Shown one piece after another: positions 1-8,548 of a stretch of DNA of 64,000 nt (its first letter is position 1; each line of letters begins with the position of its first letter). This DNA comes from Fidelibacterota bacterium (GTDB lineage: Bacteria; Fidelibacterota; Marinisomatia; Marinisomatales; Marinisomataceae). Under the pieces are notes generated by a model, which saw nothing but the letters and a program-made list of their open reading frames with translations, was not told the origin of the DNA and made no database searches. The translations under genes were made by a program, and so were the position numbers. Location of the stretch: positions 371,563 to 435,562 of the forward strand of contig JAOIOW010000001.1 of assembly GCA_028140795.1 (NCBI GenBank), written 5' to 3'.

Positions 1-28
1 TGAAAATGCAGAAGAATTAGACAAATAA
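1..28 (+). CDS. 3' end of an unidentified gene (partial)
   Basis: Frame 2 of the first bases reads an acidic tail (ENAEELDK) ending at a TAA at 26-28, 17 nt before aspS. Eight codons are too few to assign a family. The reading is plausible as the end of an upstream gene on the same strand, but the other frames cannot be excluded because the window cuts it. Confidence 0.35.
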
Positions 29-45
29 TTATTAGATTATTATAA

Positions 46-1797
46 ATGACTATTAGAACACATAATTGTGGTGAACTGAATAATAATCATATTGACAAGA
101 CCGTTCAGCTTTCAGGATGGGTAAACTCTATAAGAACCCATGGTCAGATTATATTTATAGATATTCGTGATCGCTTTGGTAAAACGCAGGTTATACTAAG
201 TTCTGATGAATTAATTGAAATCGGTAAAACCTTGTCAAATGAAGATGTTATTCATGTATCCGGTAAAGTTTCTGCAAGAGAAAAAGATTTAATCAATCCT
301 GATTTATCAACAGGTGAAATTGAAGTTTTAGTTGAAAAAATTGATTTATTAAGTACTGCTGAACCTATGCCTCTATCCATACAAGATCGAGAAGCGTCAT
401 CTGAAGAGCATAGATTAAAATATAGATATTTAGAGCTTAGAAATTCTTCTCTTCAAAATAATTTGATTATAAGACATAAAACAGCTCAGGTAGTAAGAAA
501 TTTCTTATCAGAAAATAATTTTCTAGAGATTGAAACACCAGTGTTGATGAAGTCCACTCCAGAAGGTGCTAGAGATTATTTAGTGCCAAGCAGAGTTCAC
601 AACGGTCAATTCTATGCGTTACCACAATCTCCACAAATGTATAAACAACTATTTATGATTTCAGGCTTAGACCGATATTTTCAAATCGTTAAGTGTTTTA
701 GGGATGAAGATTTAAGATCTGATCGTCAACCTGAGTTCACTCAAATTGATTTAGAAATGAGTTTTGTTGATGAAGATGAAGTCAGAAATTTAGTTCAAAA
801 TTTAATTGTCAAAGTATTTAAAGATATAATCAATGTAGATTTAAATGATTTTCCAGTTCTTACATACAAGGAAGCTATTGAAAAATATGGTACTGATAAG
901 CCTGATTTAAGATTTGAAATGCTTATCAATGATTTCAAACCTTTTTCAGACAAATCTGATTTTAAAGCATTTTCTTCTTGCGAGGCTGTAAGAATGATTC
1001 ACATTCAAGAAGCTGATAAATTTTCCAGAAAAGTTATAGATGAAATGGATGCTTATGCTCAATCAATTGGAGCTAAAGGACTAGCGTGGTATAAAGTTAA
1101 TAATGGTGATTTTGAGGGTGGAATTTCTAAATTTTTTGATTCTGAACTTCGTAATGAAATAATTAGCAATTTTGGAATTAAGGATAACTCAATATGTTTT
1201 ATGATTGGTGATAATCTAAATGATTCACTCAAAATTCTTGGAAAAGTAAGAAATAGGCTTGGCGATATATTAAATCTTAAGGATAATAGCTTGTTTGCCC
1301 CTGTTTGGATTGTAGATTTTCCTTTATTTGATTGGAATGATGAGACTGAAAGATTTGATTCTGTAAATCATCCTTTTACTGCTCCAAAAGATTCTGATAT
1401 AGAAAATGTCCTATCAAATCCTGGAGATATTATTTCTAAAGGCTATGATATAGTAATTAATGGATTTGAAGTAGCTGGAGGTTCAGTAAGAATCCATGAC
1501 CATAAATTACAAAAAGATATATTTAAAATAATGAATCTATCTGATGAGGAAATTTCGGAAAAATTTGGATTTTTTATAGATGCACTTAAATATGGTACTC
1601 CTCCACATGGTGGTATTGCATTTGGTTTAGATAGATTAGTCATGTTGTTAGCAGGAGTAACAAATATTAGAGACGTTATTGCATTTCCAAAGACAACATC
1701 AGCATCTGCTTTGATGGAAGAAGCTCCAAACCTTGTTTCAGAAGAACAATTAAATGAACTTGGAATAAAGATTGTAGATGATGAAAAAAACGTTTGA
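46..1797 (+). CDS. aspS: Aspartyl-tRNA synthetase
   Basis: Class II aminoacyl-tRNA synthetase that charges tRNA-Asp with aspartate in the cytoplasm. The 583-residue length matches the bacterial type, which carries a GAD insertion. Visible parts are an N-terminal OB-fold anticodon-binding domain (about 1-105), class II motif 2 around residues 217-235 (FRDEDLRSDRQPEFTQID), the bacterial insertion near 280-400, and motif 3 near 525-540 (GIAFGLDRLVMLLAG). The ATG at 46 gives the normal N-terminus beginning just before the OB-fold. The 3' end overlaps the phoH-like gene by up to 20 nt, which suggests co-transcription. Whether it is discriminating or also charges tRNA-Asn cannot be decided by eye. 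The cognate tRNA-Asp(GUC) lies in the same window at about 20.2 kb. Confidence 0.97.
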   Translation: MTIRTHNCGELNNNHIDKTVQLSGWVNSIRTHGQIIFIDIRDRFGKTQVILSSDELIEIGKTLSNEDVIHVSGKVSAREKDLINPDLSTGEIEVLVEKIDLLSTAEPMPLSIQDREASSEEHRLKYRYLELRNSSLQNNLIIRHKTAQVVRNFLSENNFLEIETPVLMKSTPEGARDYLVPSRVHNGQFYALPQSPQMYKQLFMISGLDRYFQIVKCFRDEDLRSDRQPEFTQIDLEMSFVDEDEVRNLVQNLIVKVFKDIINVDLNDFPVLTYKEAIEKYGTDKPDLRFEMLINDFKPFSDKSDFKAFSSCEAVRMIHIQEADKFSRKVIDEMDAYAQSIGAKGLAWYKVNNGDFEGGISKFFDSELRNEIISNFGIKDNSICFMIGDNLNDSLKILGKVRNRLGDILNLKDNSLFAPVWIVDFPLFDWNDETERFDSVNHPFTAPKDSDIENVLSNPGDIISKGYDIVINGFEVAGGSVRIHDHKLQKDIFKIMNLSDEEISEKFGFFIDALKYGTPPHGGIAFGLDRLVMLLAGVTNIRDVIAFPKTTSASALMEEAPNLVSEEQLNELGIKIVDDEKNV

Positions 1798-2725
1798 AAT
1801 AAAAGGCGTAGATTTAACAAGTCTGTATGGAGTTGGTGATAAAAATATTATTTTTTTAGAAAAACAACTTCCTCTTCAATTAAATGTTAGAGGAAACAAT
1901 ATTTTTTGCCAAGGTCTAAAAAAAGATATAAATCATTTTGATTCAGTTTTAAATCAAATGATCGACTCAATTAAAAAGGGTAATACCTTATCACAAAAAG
2001 ATATATCACAATTAGTTGCTTTAAATGCATCCGAACCATTATCAAAATCTAATGGCTCCATTGAGAACGTATTATTTTATGGTAAAAAGGGTCCAGTTTT
2101 TCCTAGAACTGATGGTCAGAAAGAATTAGTTCAATCTTTTTTGAAAAACGATATTATTATTTCTGTAGGTCCAGCAGGAACAGGAAAAACATTCCTTGCT
2201 GTGGCATATGCATTATCATTACTTGAAAAACATGAAATTGAAAAAATTATTTTTTGTAGACCTGCTGTTGAGGCTGGAGAAAATTTAGGATTTCTTCCAG
2301 GAGACCTTAAAGATAAAATCGATCCATATCTTGCACCTTTATATGATGCACTTCATGAATTATTACCAAAAAATAAAATTCAAAATTTTTTAGATAGAGG
2401 TATTATTGAGATAATACCATTGGCATATATGAGGGGGAGAACTATCAATCGTTCAGCTATGATTCTTGATGAGGCTCAAAATGCTTCATCAATCCAAATG
2501 AAAATGTTTCTAACAAGATTAGGAATTGAATCAAGAGCGATAATAACTGGTGACGAATCACAGATTGATTTACCAACAAAGTCCAATTCTGGATTGATTG
2601 ATGTTTTAAAAATATTAAAAAATATTAATGATATTGGGATTGTAAAACTAAGTGAGCATGATATTGCAAGACATCATCTTGTAAAACATATTATTGATGC
2701 TTATTCAAAATCCAAAAATAAATAG
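1778..2725 (+). CDS. phoH: PhoH-like P-loop ATPase
   Basis: PhoH family cytoplasmic ATPase, related to the helicase superfamily 1 ATPase core; family members are linked to RNA metabolism and phosphate-starvation responses, but the precise role is poorly known. A Walker A motif GPAGTGKT lies at about residues 131-138 and a Walker B motif MILDEAQN at about 227-234, preceded by the conserved N-terminal KH-like region. The length of 315 residues is typical. Two adjacent ATGs (1778 and 1781) lie inside the 3' end of aspS; either could be used. In many bacteria phoH is followed by ybeY, but here a Leu/Val dehydrogenase gene follows after 9 nt. Naming follows the family; a direct role in phosphate response is not shown. 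Confidence 0.9.
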   Translation: MMKKTFEIKGVDLTSLYGVGDKNIIFLEKQLPLQLNVRGNNIFCQGLKKDINHFDSVLNQMIDSIKKGNTLSQKDISQLVALNASEPLSKSNGSIENVLFYGKKGPVFPRTDGQKELVQSFLKNDIIISVGPAGTGKTFLAVAYALSLLEKHEIEKIIFCRPAVEAGENLGFLPGDLKDKIDPYLAPLYDALHELLPKNKIQNFLDRGIIEIIPLAYMRGRTINRSAMILDEAQNASSIQMKMFLTRLGIESRAIITGDESQIDLPTKSNSGLIDVLKILKNINDIGIVKLSEHDIARHHLVKHIIDAYSKSKNK

Positions 2726-2734
2726 GAAATTATT

Positions 2735-3799
2735 ATGGCGAAAATTTTTGAAAAAATATCTGATAAAAATCATGAACAAGTTGTCTATTGCAATGATCCT
2801 TCTTCTGGATTAAAAGCAATCATTGCAGTGCATAATACTGTTTTAGGACCTGCTTTAGGAGGATGTAGAATGTATCCATATAAGAGCGAAGAAGATGCGC
2901 TTGTTGATGTTCTAAGATTATCGAGAGGCATGACATATAAAGCTTCTATTTCCAATTTAAATTTAGGTGGTGGTAAAGCTGTGATTATTGGAGATCCAAA
3001 TTCAGATAAATCTGAAGTACTTTTACGATCATTTGGAAAATTTGTACAAAGTCTAGGAGGGAAGTATATCACAGCTGAAGATGTTGGAATGACTGTTCAT
3101 GATATGGAATTTATAAGAATGGAAACAGATCATGTTACAGGAATTCAAAGAGCAATGGGTGGAAGCGGTGATCCATCTATTCTTACTGCTTTAGGAGTTT
3201 TTGTTGGAATGAAGGCCGCATTGAAAAAAAGATTAAATATTCAATCATTAAATGGACTTAAAATAGGTGTTCAAGGCTTTGGTAAGGTGGGATATTATTT
3301 ATGTTCTCATTTAAATAATGAAGGTGCAGAAATATATGGCCATGATATTAATGACGAGTCTCTTGAAAGAGTTAAAAATGAATTTGGTGTTAATCCAGTA
3401 AGTGCTGATGATCTAATGTCAATGGATTTAGATGTTTTTTCTCCATGTGCAATGGGAGCAGTAATTAATCCCACTACGATTGAAAGTTTAAAGTGTAGTG
3501 TTATTGCAGGCGCTGCTAATAATCAGTTAGAAAAAGAAGATAGAGATTCAAAATTACTGCAGGAAAAAGAAATTATGTATGTTCCTGATTATGTAATTAA
3601 TGCTGGCGGCTTAATGAATGTTGCAAATGAACTTCAGGGTTACAATAAAGAAAAAGCAAAATATCAAGTTGAAGGTATTTACTACATTCTTACAAGAATT
3701 TTTGATTATGCAGCAAATAATAATATTTCGACACTTGAGGCAGCAAATCTTTTAGCTGAGAGAAGAATTCAAGACTATATTAAATGGAATCATCAGTAA
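2735..3799 (+). CDS. Leucine/valine-type NAD-dependent amino acid dehydrogenase
   Basis: Glu/Leu/Phe/Val dehydrogenase family enzyme that reversibly deaminates a branched-chain (or related) amino acid to its 2-oxo acid with NAD. At 354 residues it matches the leucine dehydrogenase subgroup, shorter than glutamate dehydrogenases. The catalytic-lysine segment NLGGGKAVI lies at about residues 75-83, and the Rossmann nucleotide-binding glycine motif GVQGFGKVG at about 178-186. It starts at ATG 2735 with a GGAAA-type purine stretch just upstream, 9 nt after the phoH-like gene, and is followed closely by nusB. Leucine versus valine preference cannot be read from the sequence. An isobutyryl-CoA-mutase-like gene near 61.6 kb makes branched-chain amino acid use plausible, but this link is inference. 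Confidence 0.9.
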   Translation: MAKIFEKISDKNHEQVVYCNDPSSGLKAIIAVHNTVLGPALGGCRMYPYKSEEDALVDVLRLSRGMTYKASISNLNLGGGKAVIIGDPNSDKSEVLLRSFGKFVQSLGGKYITAEDVGMTVHDMEFIRMETDHVTGIQRAMGGSGDPSILTALGVFVGMKAALKKRLNIQSLNGLKIGVQGFGKVGYYLCSHLNNEGAEIYGHDINDESLERVKNEFGVNPVSADDLMSMDLDVFSPCAMGAVINPTTIESLKCSVIAGAANNQLEKEDRDSKLLQEKEIMYVPDYVINAGGLMNVANELQGYNKEKAKYQVEGIYYILTRIFDYAANNNISTLEAANLLAERRIQDYIKWNHQ

Positions 3800-3806
3800 C
3801 TACATC

Positions 3807-4229
3807 ATGGCAAAAAGTGTAAAACAGCAAAGAAAGTTAGCAAGAGAGGCCGTATTACAAGCACTTTATGCAAAGCATGTATCAAATGAGGAAGCAAAAA
3901 AAGTCTTACATGATATTTTGATAAGATATGAATTTGACAAAATGACTAAAAAATTTGTAGAAGAACTCTTTAATTTAACAATCAAATTTTCTGGTGATTT
4001 AGATAAGCATATTGAAAGTAATCTTGATAATTGGACAGTAGATAGATTAAATGTTATAGATAGACTAATTATGCAAATGTCTTTATGCGAAATGATTCAT
4101 CTAAAGTCATATGATATTTCTCACAAGGTTACTATTAGTTCTGCTATAGAAAATGCTAAAAAATTTAGCTCAGAAGATAGTACTTCGTTTGTTAACGGTG
4201 TCCTTGACTCAATTTATAAGGAGTTATAG
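3807..4229 (+). CDS. nusB: Transcription antitermination factor NusB
   Basis: Small all-alpha RNA-binding protein that, with NusE (S10), assembles on boxA RNA and supports rRNA antitermination. The 140 residues match the family. The N-terminus carries the characteristic basic start followed by AREAVLQALYA, and the C-terminal half contains the conserved helix set NWTVDRLNVIDRLIMQMSLCEM and a final helix segment FVNGVLDSIYKEL. It starts 7 nt after the dehydrogenase gene, and its stop codon directly abuts the TTG start of secA, so the two genes are almost certainly co-transcribed. The ribosome-binding site for secA lies within its last codons. Confidence 0.95.
   Translation: MAKSVKQQRKLAREAVLQALYAKHVSNEEAKKVLHDILIRYEFDKMTKKFVEELFNLTIKFSGDLDKHIESNLDNWTVDRLNVIDRLIMQMSLCEMIHLKSYDISHKVTISSAIENAKKFSSEDSTSFVNGVLDSIYKEL
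4218..4223 (+). promoter_or_regulatory. Shine-Dalgarno site for secA (supports a TTG start)
   Basis: The sequence AAGGAG lies at 4218-4223 inside the last codons of nusB, 6 nt before TTG 4230. No ATG fits the conserved SecA N-terminus, so this site supports use of TTG as the start. Confidence 0.75.
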
Positions 4230-7200
4230 TTGGGTATTTTAACAAAAATATTTGGAACAAAATCAGATAGAGAAATAAAGAAAATTTTACCTATTGTAAA
4301 GCAAGTAAATGAATTTTATGCTACTCTTGAAGGAAAAGATTTATCCTATTTACAAGATCGAACAAAAGAATTACAAGCCGTAATCAAAGAATCCATAGCT
4401 GAGCAAGAAAGTAAAAAGCTAAATAATGTAGATGACTCTAAAGAGCTAAAAAAAATAAGATCTCAAATTGCAGAAAATGTTTTAGAACAACATTTAGTTG
4501 AAGCTTTTGCTCTTGTAAAACATGCCTGTAGACTTTTATATGGCAAAGAATGGGAAGTGGTTGGTCAAAAAATTAAGTGGGAAATGATTCCTTATGATGA
4601 ACAGATCATTGGTGGGATAGTTTTACATCAAGGAAAGATTTCAGAAATGAAGACTGGAGAGGGTAAGACACTGGTTGCTACTTTTCCAATTTACCTCAAT
4701 GCTCTTTCAGGAAGAGGTGTTCATGTGATTACTGTAAATGACTATCTTGCTCAAAGAGATGCAGAATGGATGGGAAAAGTTTTTGAAACTCTTGGATTAT
4801 CTGTTGGATTTATTTTAAATAGTATGAACCCTCAACAAAGAAAATCGTCATATAATTGTGATATAACGTATGGAACAAATAATGAATTTGGATTTGATTA
4901 TTTAAGAGATAATATGACTATTGATAGTGAATTTTTGGTGCAGAGAAAGCATAATTATGCAATTGTTGATGAAGTCGATAGTGTGCTTATAGATGAGGCA
5001 AGAACACCTTTAATTATCTCTGGTCCTGTTGAGACAAAAATAAATCAATCTTATGTAGATTTAAAGCGACCTGTACAATCTCTTGTTGTAAAACAAACTC
5101 AACTAATTAGTACACTTGTTTCTGAAGCGCAAACATTATTAAAAAATGAAACTCTATCTGATGATGAAAAACAACAAGCTGGATTGCTTCTTCTAAAGGC
5201 TAAAAGAGGGTTACCTAAATTTCAAAAACTACAAGATTTATTCCAAGAGCAGGGAACAATTAAGATGATGAATGCTGTGGAATCAGAATATATTGCAGAT
5301 AAGAAAACTTATTTATTGGATGAAGATTTATTATTCTCGATTGACGAACAATCTAATAGTGTTGATTTATCAGATAAGGGTAGAGAAGCATTATCTCCTG
5401 ACAATAAAGATGCATTTACTATTCCAGATTTAGGCGAATTACTTTCAGATATTGATGAGCAAAATCTTTCAGATGAACAAAAACAATTAAAAAAAGAAAA
5501 AGTATATAAGTTGCATTCTGAAAGAAGTAGTAAGATTCATTATCTTAGTCAATTGTTAAAAGCGTATACTCTTTTTGATAAGGATGTTGAATATGTTGTT
5601 CAAAATGGTCAAGTGTTAATCGTTGATGAATTTACAGGAAGAGTTCTTCCGGGAAGAAGATTTAGCGGAGGTCTTCATCAAGCATTGGAGGCAAAAGAAA
5701 ATGTTAAAATTGAAAAAGAAACACAAACATTAGCATCAATAACGATTCAAAATTATTTTAGAATGTATGATAAATTATCCGGAATGACAGGTACAGCTGA
5801 TACAGAAGCTGCGGAATTTGAAAAAATTTATAATCTTGGAGTTACTGTAATCCCAACTCATAGACCTATTAAGAGAAATGATTTTAATGATGTCATCTAT
5901 AAATCAATGCAAGCAAAATATAAGGCAGTAATAAAAGAAGTAAGTGAATATTACTCAAAAGGCCAACCAGTTTTAATTGGAACAGTTTCTGTTGAGGTAT
6001 CTGAGTTACTTTCAAAAATGTTAAAACAAAAAGGAATTCCTCACAATGTACTAAATGCAAAACAACATCAAAGCGAAGCACAAATTGTAGCTCAAGCTGG
6101 TTTAAAAAAATCAATTACTATTGCTACAAATATGGCAGGTAGAGGAACAGATATTAAGTTAGGACCTGGCGTTGAAGAGTTAGGAGGGTTACATATAATT
6201 GGTACAGCCAGACATGAGTCAAGAAGGATAGATTTGCAATTAATGGGTAGATCTGGACGACAAGGTGATAATGGGTCTTCAAGATTTTATATTTCTTTAG
6301 AAGATGACCTGATGAGACTATTTAATATGGATAGACTTGCAACATACATGGATCGACTCTCGATGGATGAAGATCAAGAGCTAAGTGCAGGGATGTTGAA
6401 TAGAGGTGTTAGTAATGCTCAAAAGAAAGTTGAAGAAAGAAATTTTGCAATGAGAAAACATCTGTTAGAGTATGATGATGTTTTAAATCAGCAAAGAGAA
6501 ATAATATATGATTTACGAAACAAAGCACTTCTTTCTGAATCGATTAAAGATACTATAAATGAGTTTATTGAAGATTTTATTTTTGATACTGTTGGAGATT
6601 TAGATTTTAAACAAATAAAAGATTGGGATTGGCAAAGTATTAATCAACAGTTAAATAGTAATTTACTTGTCAATATTGATGTTAACGAAATTGAATCTCT
6701 ACAATCTTTAGATGAGCTAATTGATTACATAAATGAGGAAGCATTAAAATATTATAAACTTAAAGAAGATGTTATTCCTTCAGAGTTATTAAGAAAAGTT
6801 GAAAAATTTATCGTACTAAAAACTATTGATGAAAAATGGAGAAATCATTTATTGGGAATGGATCAATTAAGAGAAGGAATAGGGTTAAGAGCTTATGGAC
6901 AGAAAAATCCATTAATTGAATATAAATCTGAATCATATAACTTTTTTCAAGAATTAATGGTTAGCTTAAGAAGCACTATTATTCAAAGAGTTTTTCATGC
7001 GCAAGTGAGCGATCAAGTTCAGACTCAACAAAATCCGTTACAAAAAAATATTCAACTTCAACATGATGAAGCAGCAAAAAGTGATTCAAATGAAATCCCT
7101 AAAAATATTCCTTCACAGGAAGATATGTCAAATGAATCTGAATTAAAGCTTGGAAGAAATGATAAAGTCGAACTTATTGCTCCTTCAGGAGAAAGAGTAA

Positions 7201-7256
7201 AAGTAAAATTTAAAAAAATTGATCAGTATTTAATGAAAGGATATACTCGTGGCTAA
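4230..7256 (+). CDS. secA: Preprotein translocase ATPase SecA
   Basis: Motor ATPase that pushes unfolded preproteins through the SecYEG channel. Nucleotide-binding domain 1 has the Walker A motif MKTGEGKT near residues 139-146 and a DEAD-like Walker B region (IVDEVDSVLIDEARTP) near 245-260. The second nucleotide-binding domain contains TNMAGRGTDIKLGPGV and the arginine-finger segment QLMGRSGRQGD. The protein has 1008 residues, about 100 more than the E. coli enzyme, owing to an insertion around residues 268-430 that is common in the Bacteroidetes-Chlorobi relatives. The usual C-terminal zinc-binding cysteine cluster is absent: after LGRND the tail continues without cysteines. The start is TTG, placed directly after the nusB stop. 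The 3' end overlaps the next gene by 8 nt. Confidence 0.97.
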   Translation: MGILTKIFGTKSDREIKKILPIVKQVNEFYATLEGKDLSYLQDRTKELQAVIKESIAEQESKKLNNVDDSKELKKIRSQIAENVLEQHLVEAFALVKHACRLLYGKEWEVVGQKIKWEMIPYDEQIIGGIVLHQGKISEMKTGEGKTLVATFPIYLNALSGRGVHVITVNDYLAQRDAEWMGKVFETLGLSVGFILNSMNPQQRKSSYNCDITYGTNNEFGFDYLRDNMTIDSEFLVQRKHNYAIVDEVDSVLIDEARTPLIISGPVETKINQSYVDLKRPVQSLVVKQTQLISTLVSEAQTLLKNETLSDDEKQQAGLLLLKAKRGLPKFQKLQDLFQEQGTIKMMNAVESEYIADKKTYLLDEDLLFSIDEQSNSVDLSDKGREALSPDNKDAFTIPDLGELLSDIDEQNLSDEQKQLKKEKVYKLHSERSSKIHYLSQLLKAYTLFDKDVEYVVQNGQVLIVDEFTGRVLPGRRFSGGLHQALEAKENVKIEKETQTLASITIQNYFRMYDKLSGMTGTADTEAAEFEKIYNLGVTVIPTHRPIKRNDFNDVIYKSMQAKYKAVIKEVSEYYSKGQPVLIGTVSVEVSELLSKMLKQKGIPHNVLNAKQHQSEAQIVAQAGLKKSITIATNMAGRGTDIKLGPGVEELGGLHIIGTARHESRRIDLQLMGRSGRQGDNGSSRFYISLEDDLMRLFNMDRLATYMDRLSMDEDQELSAGMLNRGVSNAQKKVEERNFAMRKHLLEYDDVLNQQREIIYDLRNKALLSESIKDTINEFIEDFIFDTVGDLDFKQIKDWDWQSINQQLNSNLLVNIDVNEIESLQSLDELIDYINEEALKYYKLKEDVIPSELLRKVEKFIVLKTIDEKWRNHLLGMDQLREGIGLRAYGQKNPLIEYKSESYNFFQELMVSLRSTIIQRVFHAQVSDQVQTQQNPLQKNIQLQHDEAAKSDSNEIPKNIPSQEDMSNESELKLGRNDKVELIAPSGERVKVKFKKIDQYLMKGYTRG

Positions 7257-8421
7257 GAATAAAAAAAATACAAAGTTCTTAACTAAATCTATTCATACTG
7301 GTAATAGAATAGATGAAACAGGCGCTGCAGTTACTCCTCTTCATTTAACCTCAACTTTTAGACAGCCAAGTTTTAGTAGCTCTGAACAATTTGTTTATTC
7401 TAGAACTGGTGGTCCAACAATTGATGCATTAGAAGAAAATTTTGCAATGTTAGAAGATGCAAAGTTTTCTTTTGCTTTTGCATCTGGTATGGCAGCTATG
7501 TCAGCAATATTTTTAATGTTTAAGCCAGGAGATCATGTTTTAATTTCACAAAATGTATATGGCGGTGTCTTTAGGCTTGTTACAAAAGTATTAAATGATA
7601 ATGGAGTTGATTTTGACTTTATTGATACTACAAACTTAAACATTATCAAAGATTCAATAAGGAATAATACAAAATTAATTCACTTAGAAACACCGAGTAA
7701 CCCATTACTTGAGATTGCAGATATTTCTTCAGTAAGTAAGCTATGTAAGCCTAAAAATATTTTAGTAAGTGTCGATAATACTTTTATGAGTCCTTGTGGA
7801 CAAAAGCCACTTAATCTTGGCGCTGATATTGTCATGCACAGTACTACAAAATATATTGGAGGTCATTCTGATATTTTAAGTGGGGCACTAATGGTTAACG
7901 ATAAGAGTTCTGCAGAAAAAATTACCCTAATTCAAAATACTGCAGGAGCCTTGCCAAGCCCTTTTGATGCCTGGCTACTTCTTCGTTCTGTTAAAACTTT
8001 ATCATTGAGGGTAGAAAGACATTTTAGCAATGCGATGATCATTGCAAATTGGCTTAAAAATCATAAAAAAGTTACAAGAGTAATTTATCCAGGACTTAAA
8101 GATCATCCGCAACATGCTATAGCAAAAAAACAACAGAAGAACCCTGAAGGAAAATCAGTTTTCGGAGGAATCATTTCTTTTGAACTTAATAGTGCAGTTA
8201 ATGTTAATAAATTTGCAAAGAAATTAAACTTTATTACTTTAGCTGAGAGCTTGGGCGGAGTAAAGACTTTAATTTCATGTCCTTATTCTATGACTCATGC
8301 ATCTGTTCCAAAGAAAGAAAAAGAAAAGTTGGGAATTACAAAAAATCTATTAAGGCTTTCTGTTGGTATTGAGGATGTAGAAGATTTAATTTCTGAGCTT
8401 GATTTAGCTATCAATCATTAA
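7249..8421 (+). CDS. PLP-dependent cystathionine gamma-synthase/lyase family enzyme
   Basis: Cys/Met metabolism PLP-dependent enzyme (fold type I) acting on sulfur amino acids by gamma- or beta-replacement or elimination. The Schiff-base lysine sits in STTKYIGGHSD at about residue 201, and the cofactor-binding aspartate in SVDNTFMSP near 180. The segment around 104-106 reads YGGVFR; methionine gamma-lyases usually have a cysteine here (YGC), so a cystathionine synthase or lyase role is more likely. The 390-residue length is typical. The start is GTG 7249, overlapping the end of secA by 8 nt, giving an N-terminus that precedes the conserved TKSIHTG motif. The exact reaction cannot be separated among CGS, CGL and O-acylhomoserine sulfhydrylase. 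Confidence 0.88.
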   Translation: MAKNKKNTKFLTKSIHTGNRIDETGAAVTPLHLTSTFRQPSFSSSEQFVYSRTGGPTIDALEENFAMLEDAKFSFAFASGMAAMSAIFLMFKPGDHVLISQNVYGGVFRLVTKVLNDNGVDFDFIDTTNLNIIKDSIRNNTKLIHLETPSNPLLEIADISSVSKLCKPKNILVSVDNTFMSPCGQKPLNLGADIVMHSTTKYIGGHSDILSGALMVNDKSSAEKITLIQNTAGALPSPFDAWLLLRSVKTLSLRVERHFSNAMIIANWLKNHKKVTRVIYPGLKDHPQHAIAKKQQKNPEGKSVFGGIISFELNSAVNVNKFAKKLNFITLAESLGGVKTLISCPYSMTHASVPKKEKEKLGITKNLLRLSVGIEDVEDLISELDLAINH

Positions 8422-8443
8422 GTAAACTTTTTTTACTTTTTAT
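8420..8443 (+). terminator. Possible intrinsic terminator after the PLP-enzyme gene
   Basis: A perfect 7-bp inverted repeat AAGTAAA/TTTACTT with a CTTTT loop (8420-8438) begins at the stop codon and is followed by a T-rich run. It lies between the upstream operon and tRNA-Leu. The stem has only one G-C pair, so strength is doubtful. Confidence 0.4.
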
Positions 8444-8463
8444 CTTTATATTTCGATAAACAT

Positions 8464-8545
8464 GCCGTGGTGGCGGAATTGGTAGACGCGCTGGTCTTAG
8501 GAACCAGTATCGTAAGATGTGAAGGTTCGAGTCCTTTCCACGGTA
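8464..8545 (+). tRNA. tRNA-Leu (UAG anticodon)
   Basis: An 82-nt class II tRNA. The acceptor arm pairs GCCGTGG (8464-8470) with CCACGGT (8538-8544), with discriminator A at 8545. The anticodon loop CTTAGGA gives anticodon UAG, reading CUA and related leucine codons. A class II variable arm follows the anticodon stem, and the T loop reads TTCGAGT. The CCA end is not encoded: the bases after the discriminator are CTT. The start codon of the SLC13-type transporter is at 8549, only 3 nt downstream. Confidence 0.96.
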
Positions 8546-8548
8546 CTT

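Noticed and set aside
1443..1820. Minus-strand frame opposite aspS and the phoH start
   Set aside because: Fully antisense to strongly conserved coding sequence with no family match; the same applies to the other long antisense frames, for example opposite nqrB (49232-49624).
8519..8548. Upstream GTG start of the SLC13-type gene
   Set aside because: It lies inside tRNA-Leu, whose structure is unambiguous; the residues added do not look like the family N-terminus.
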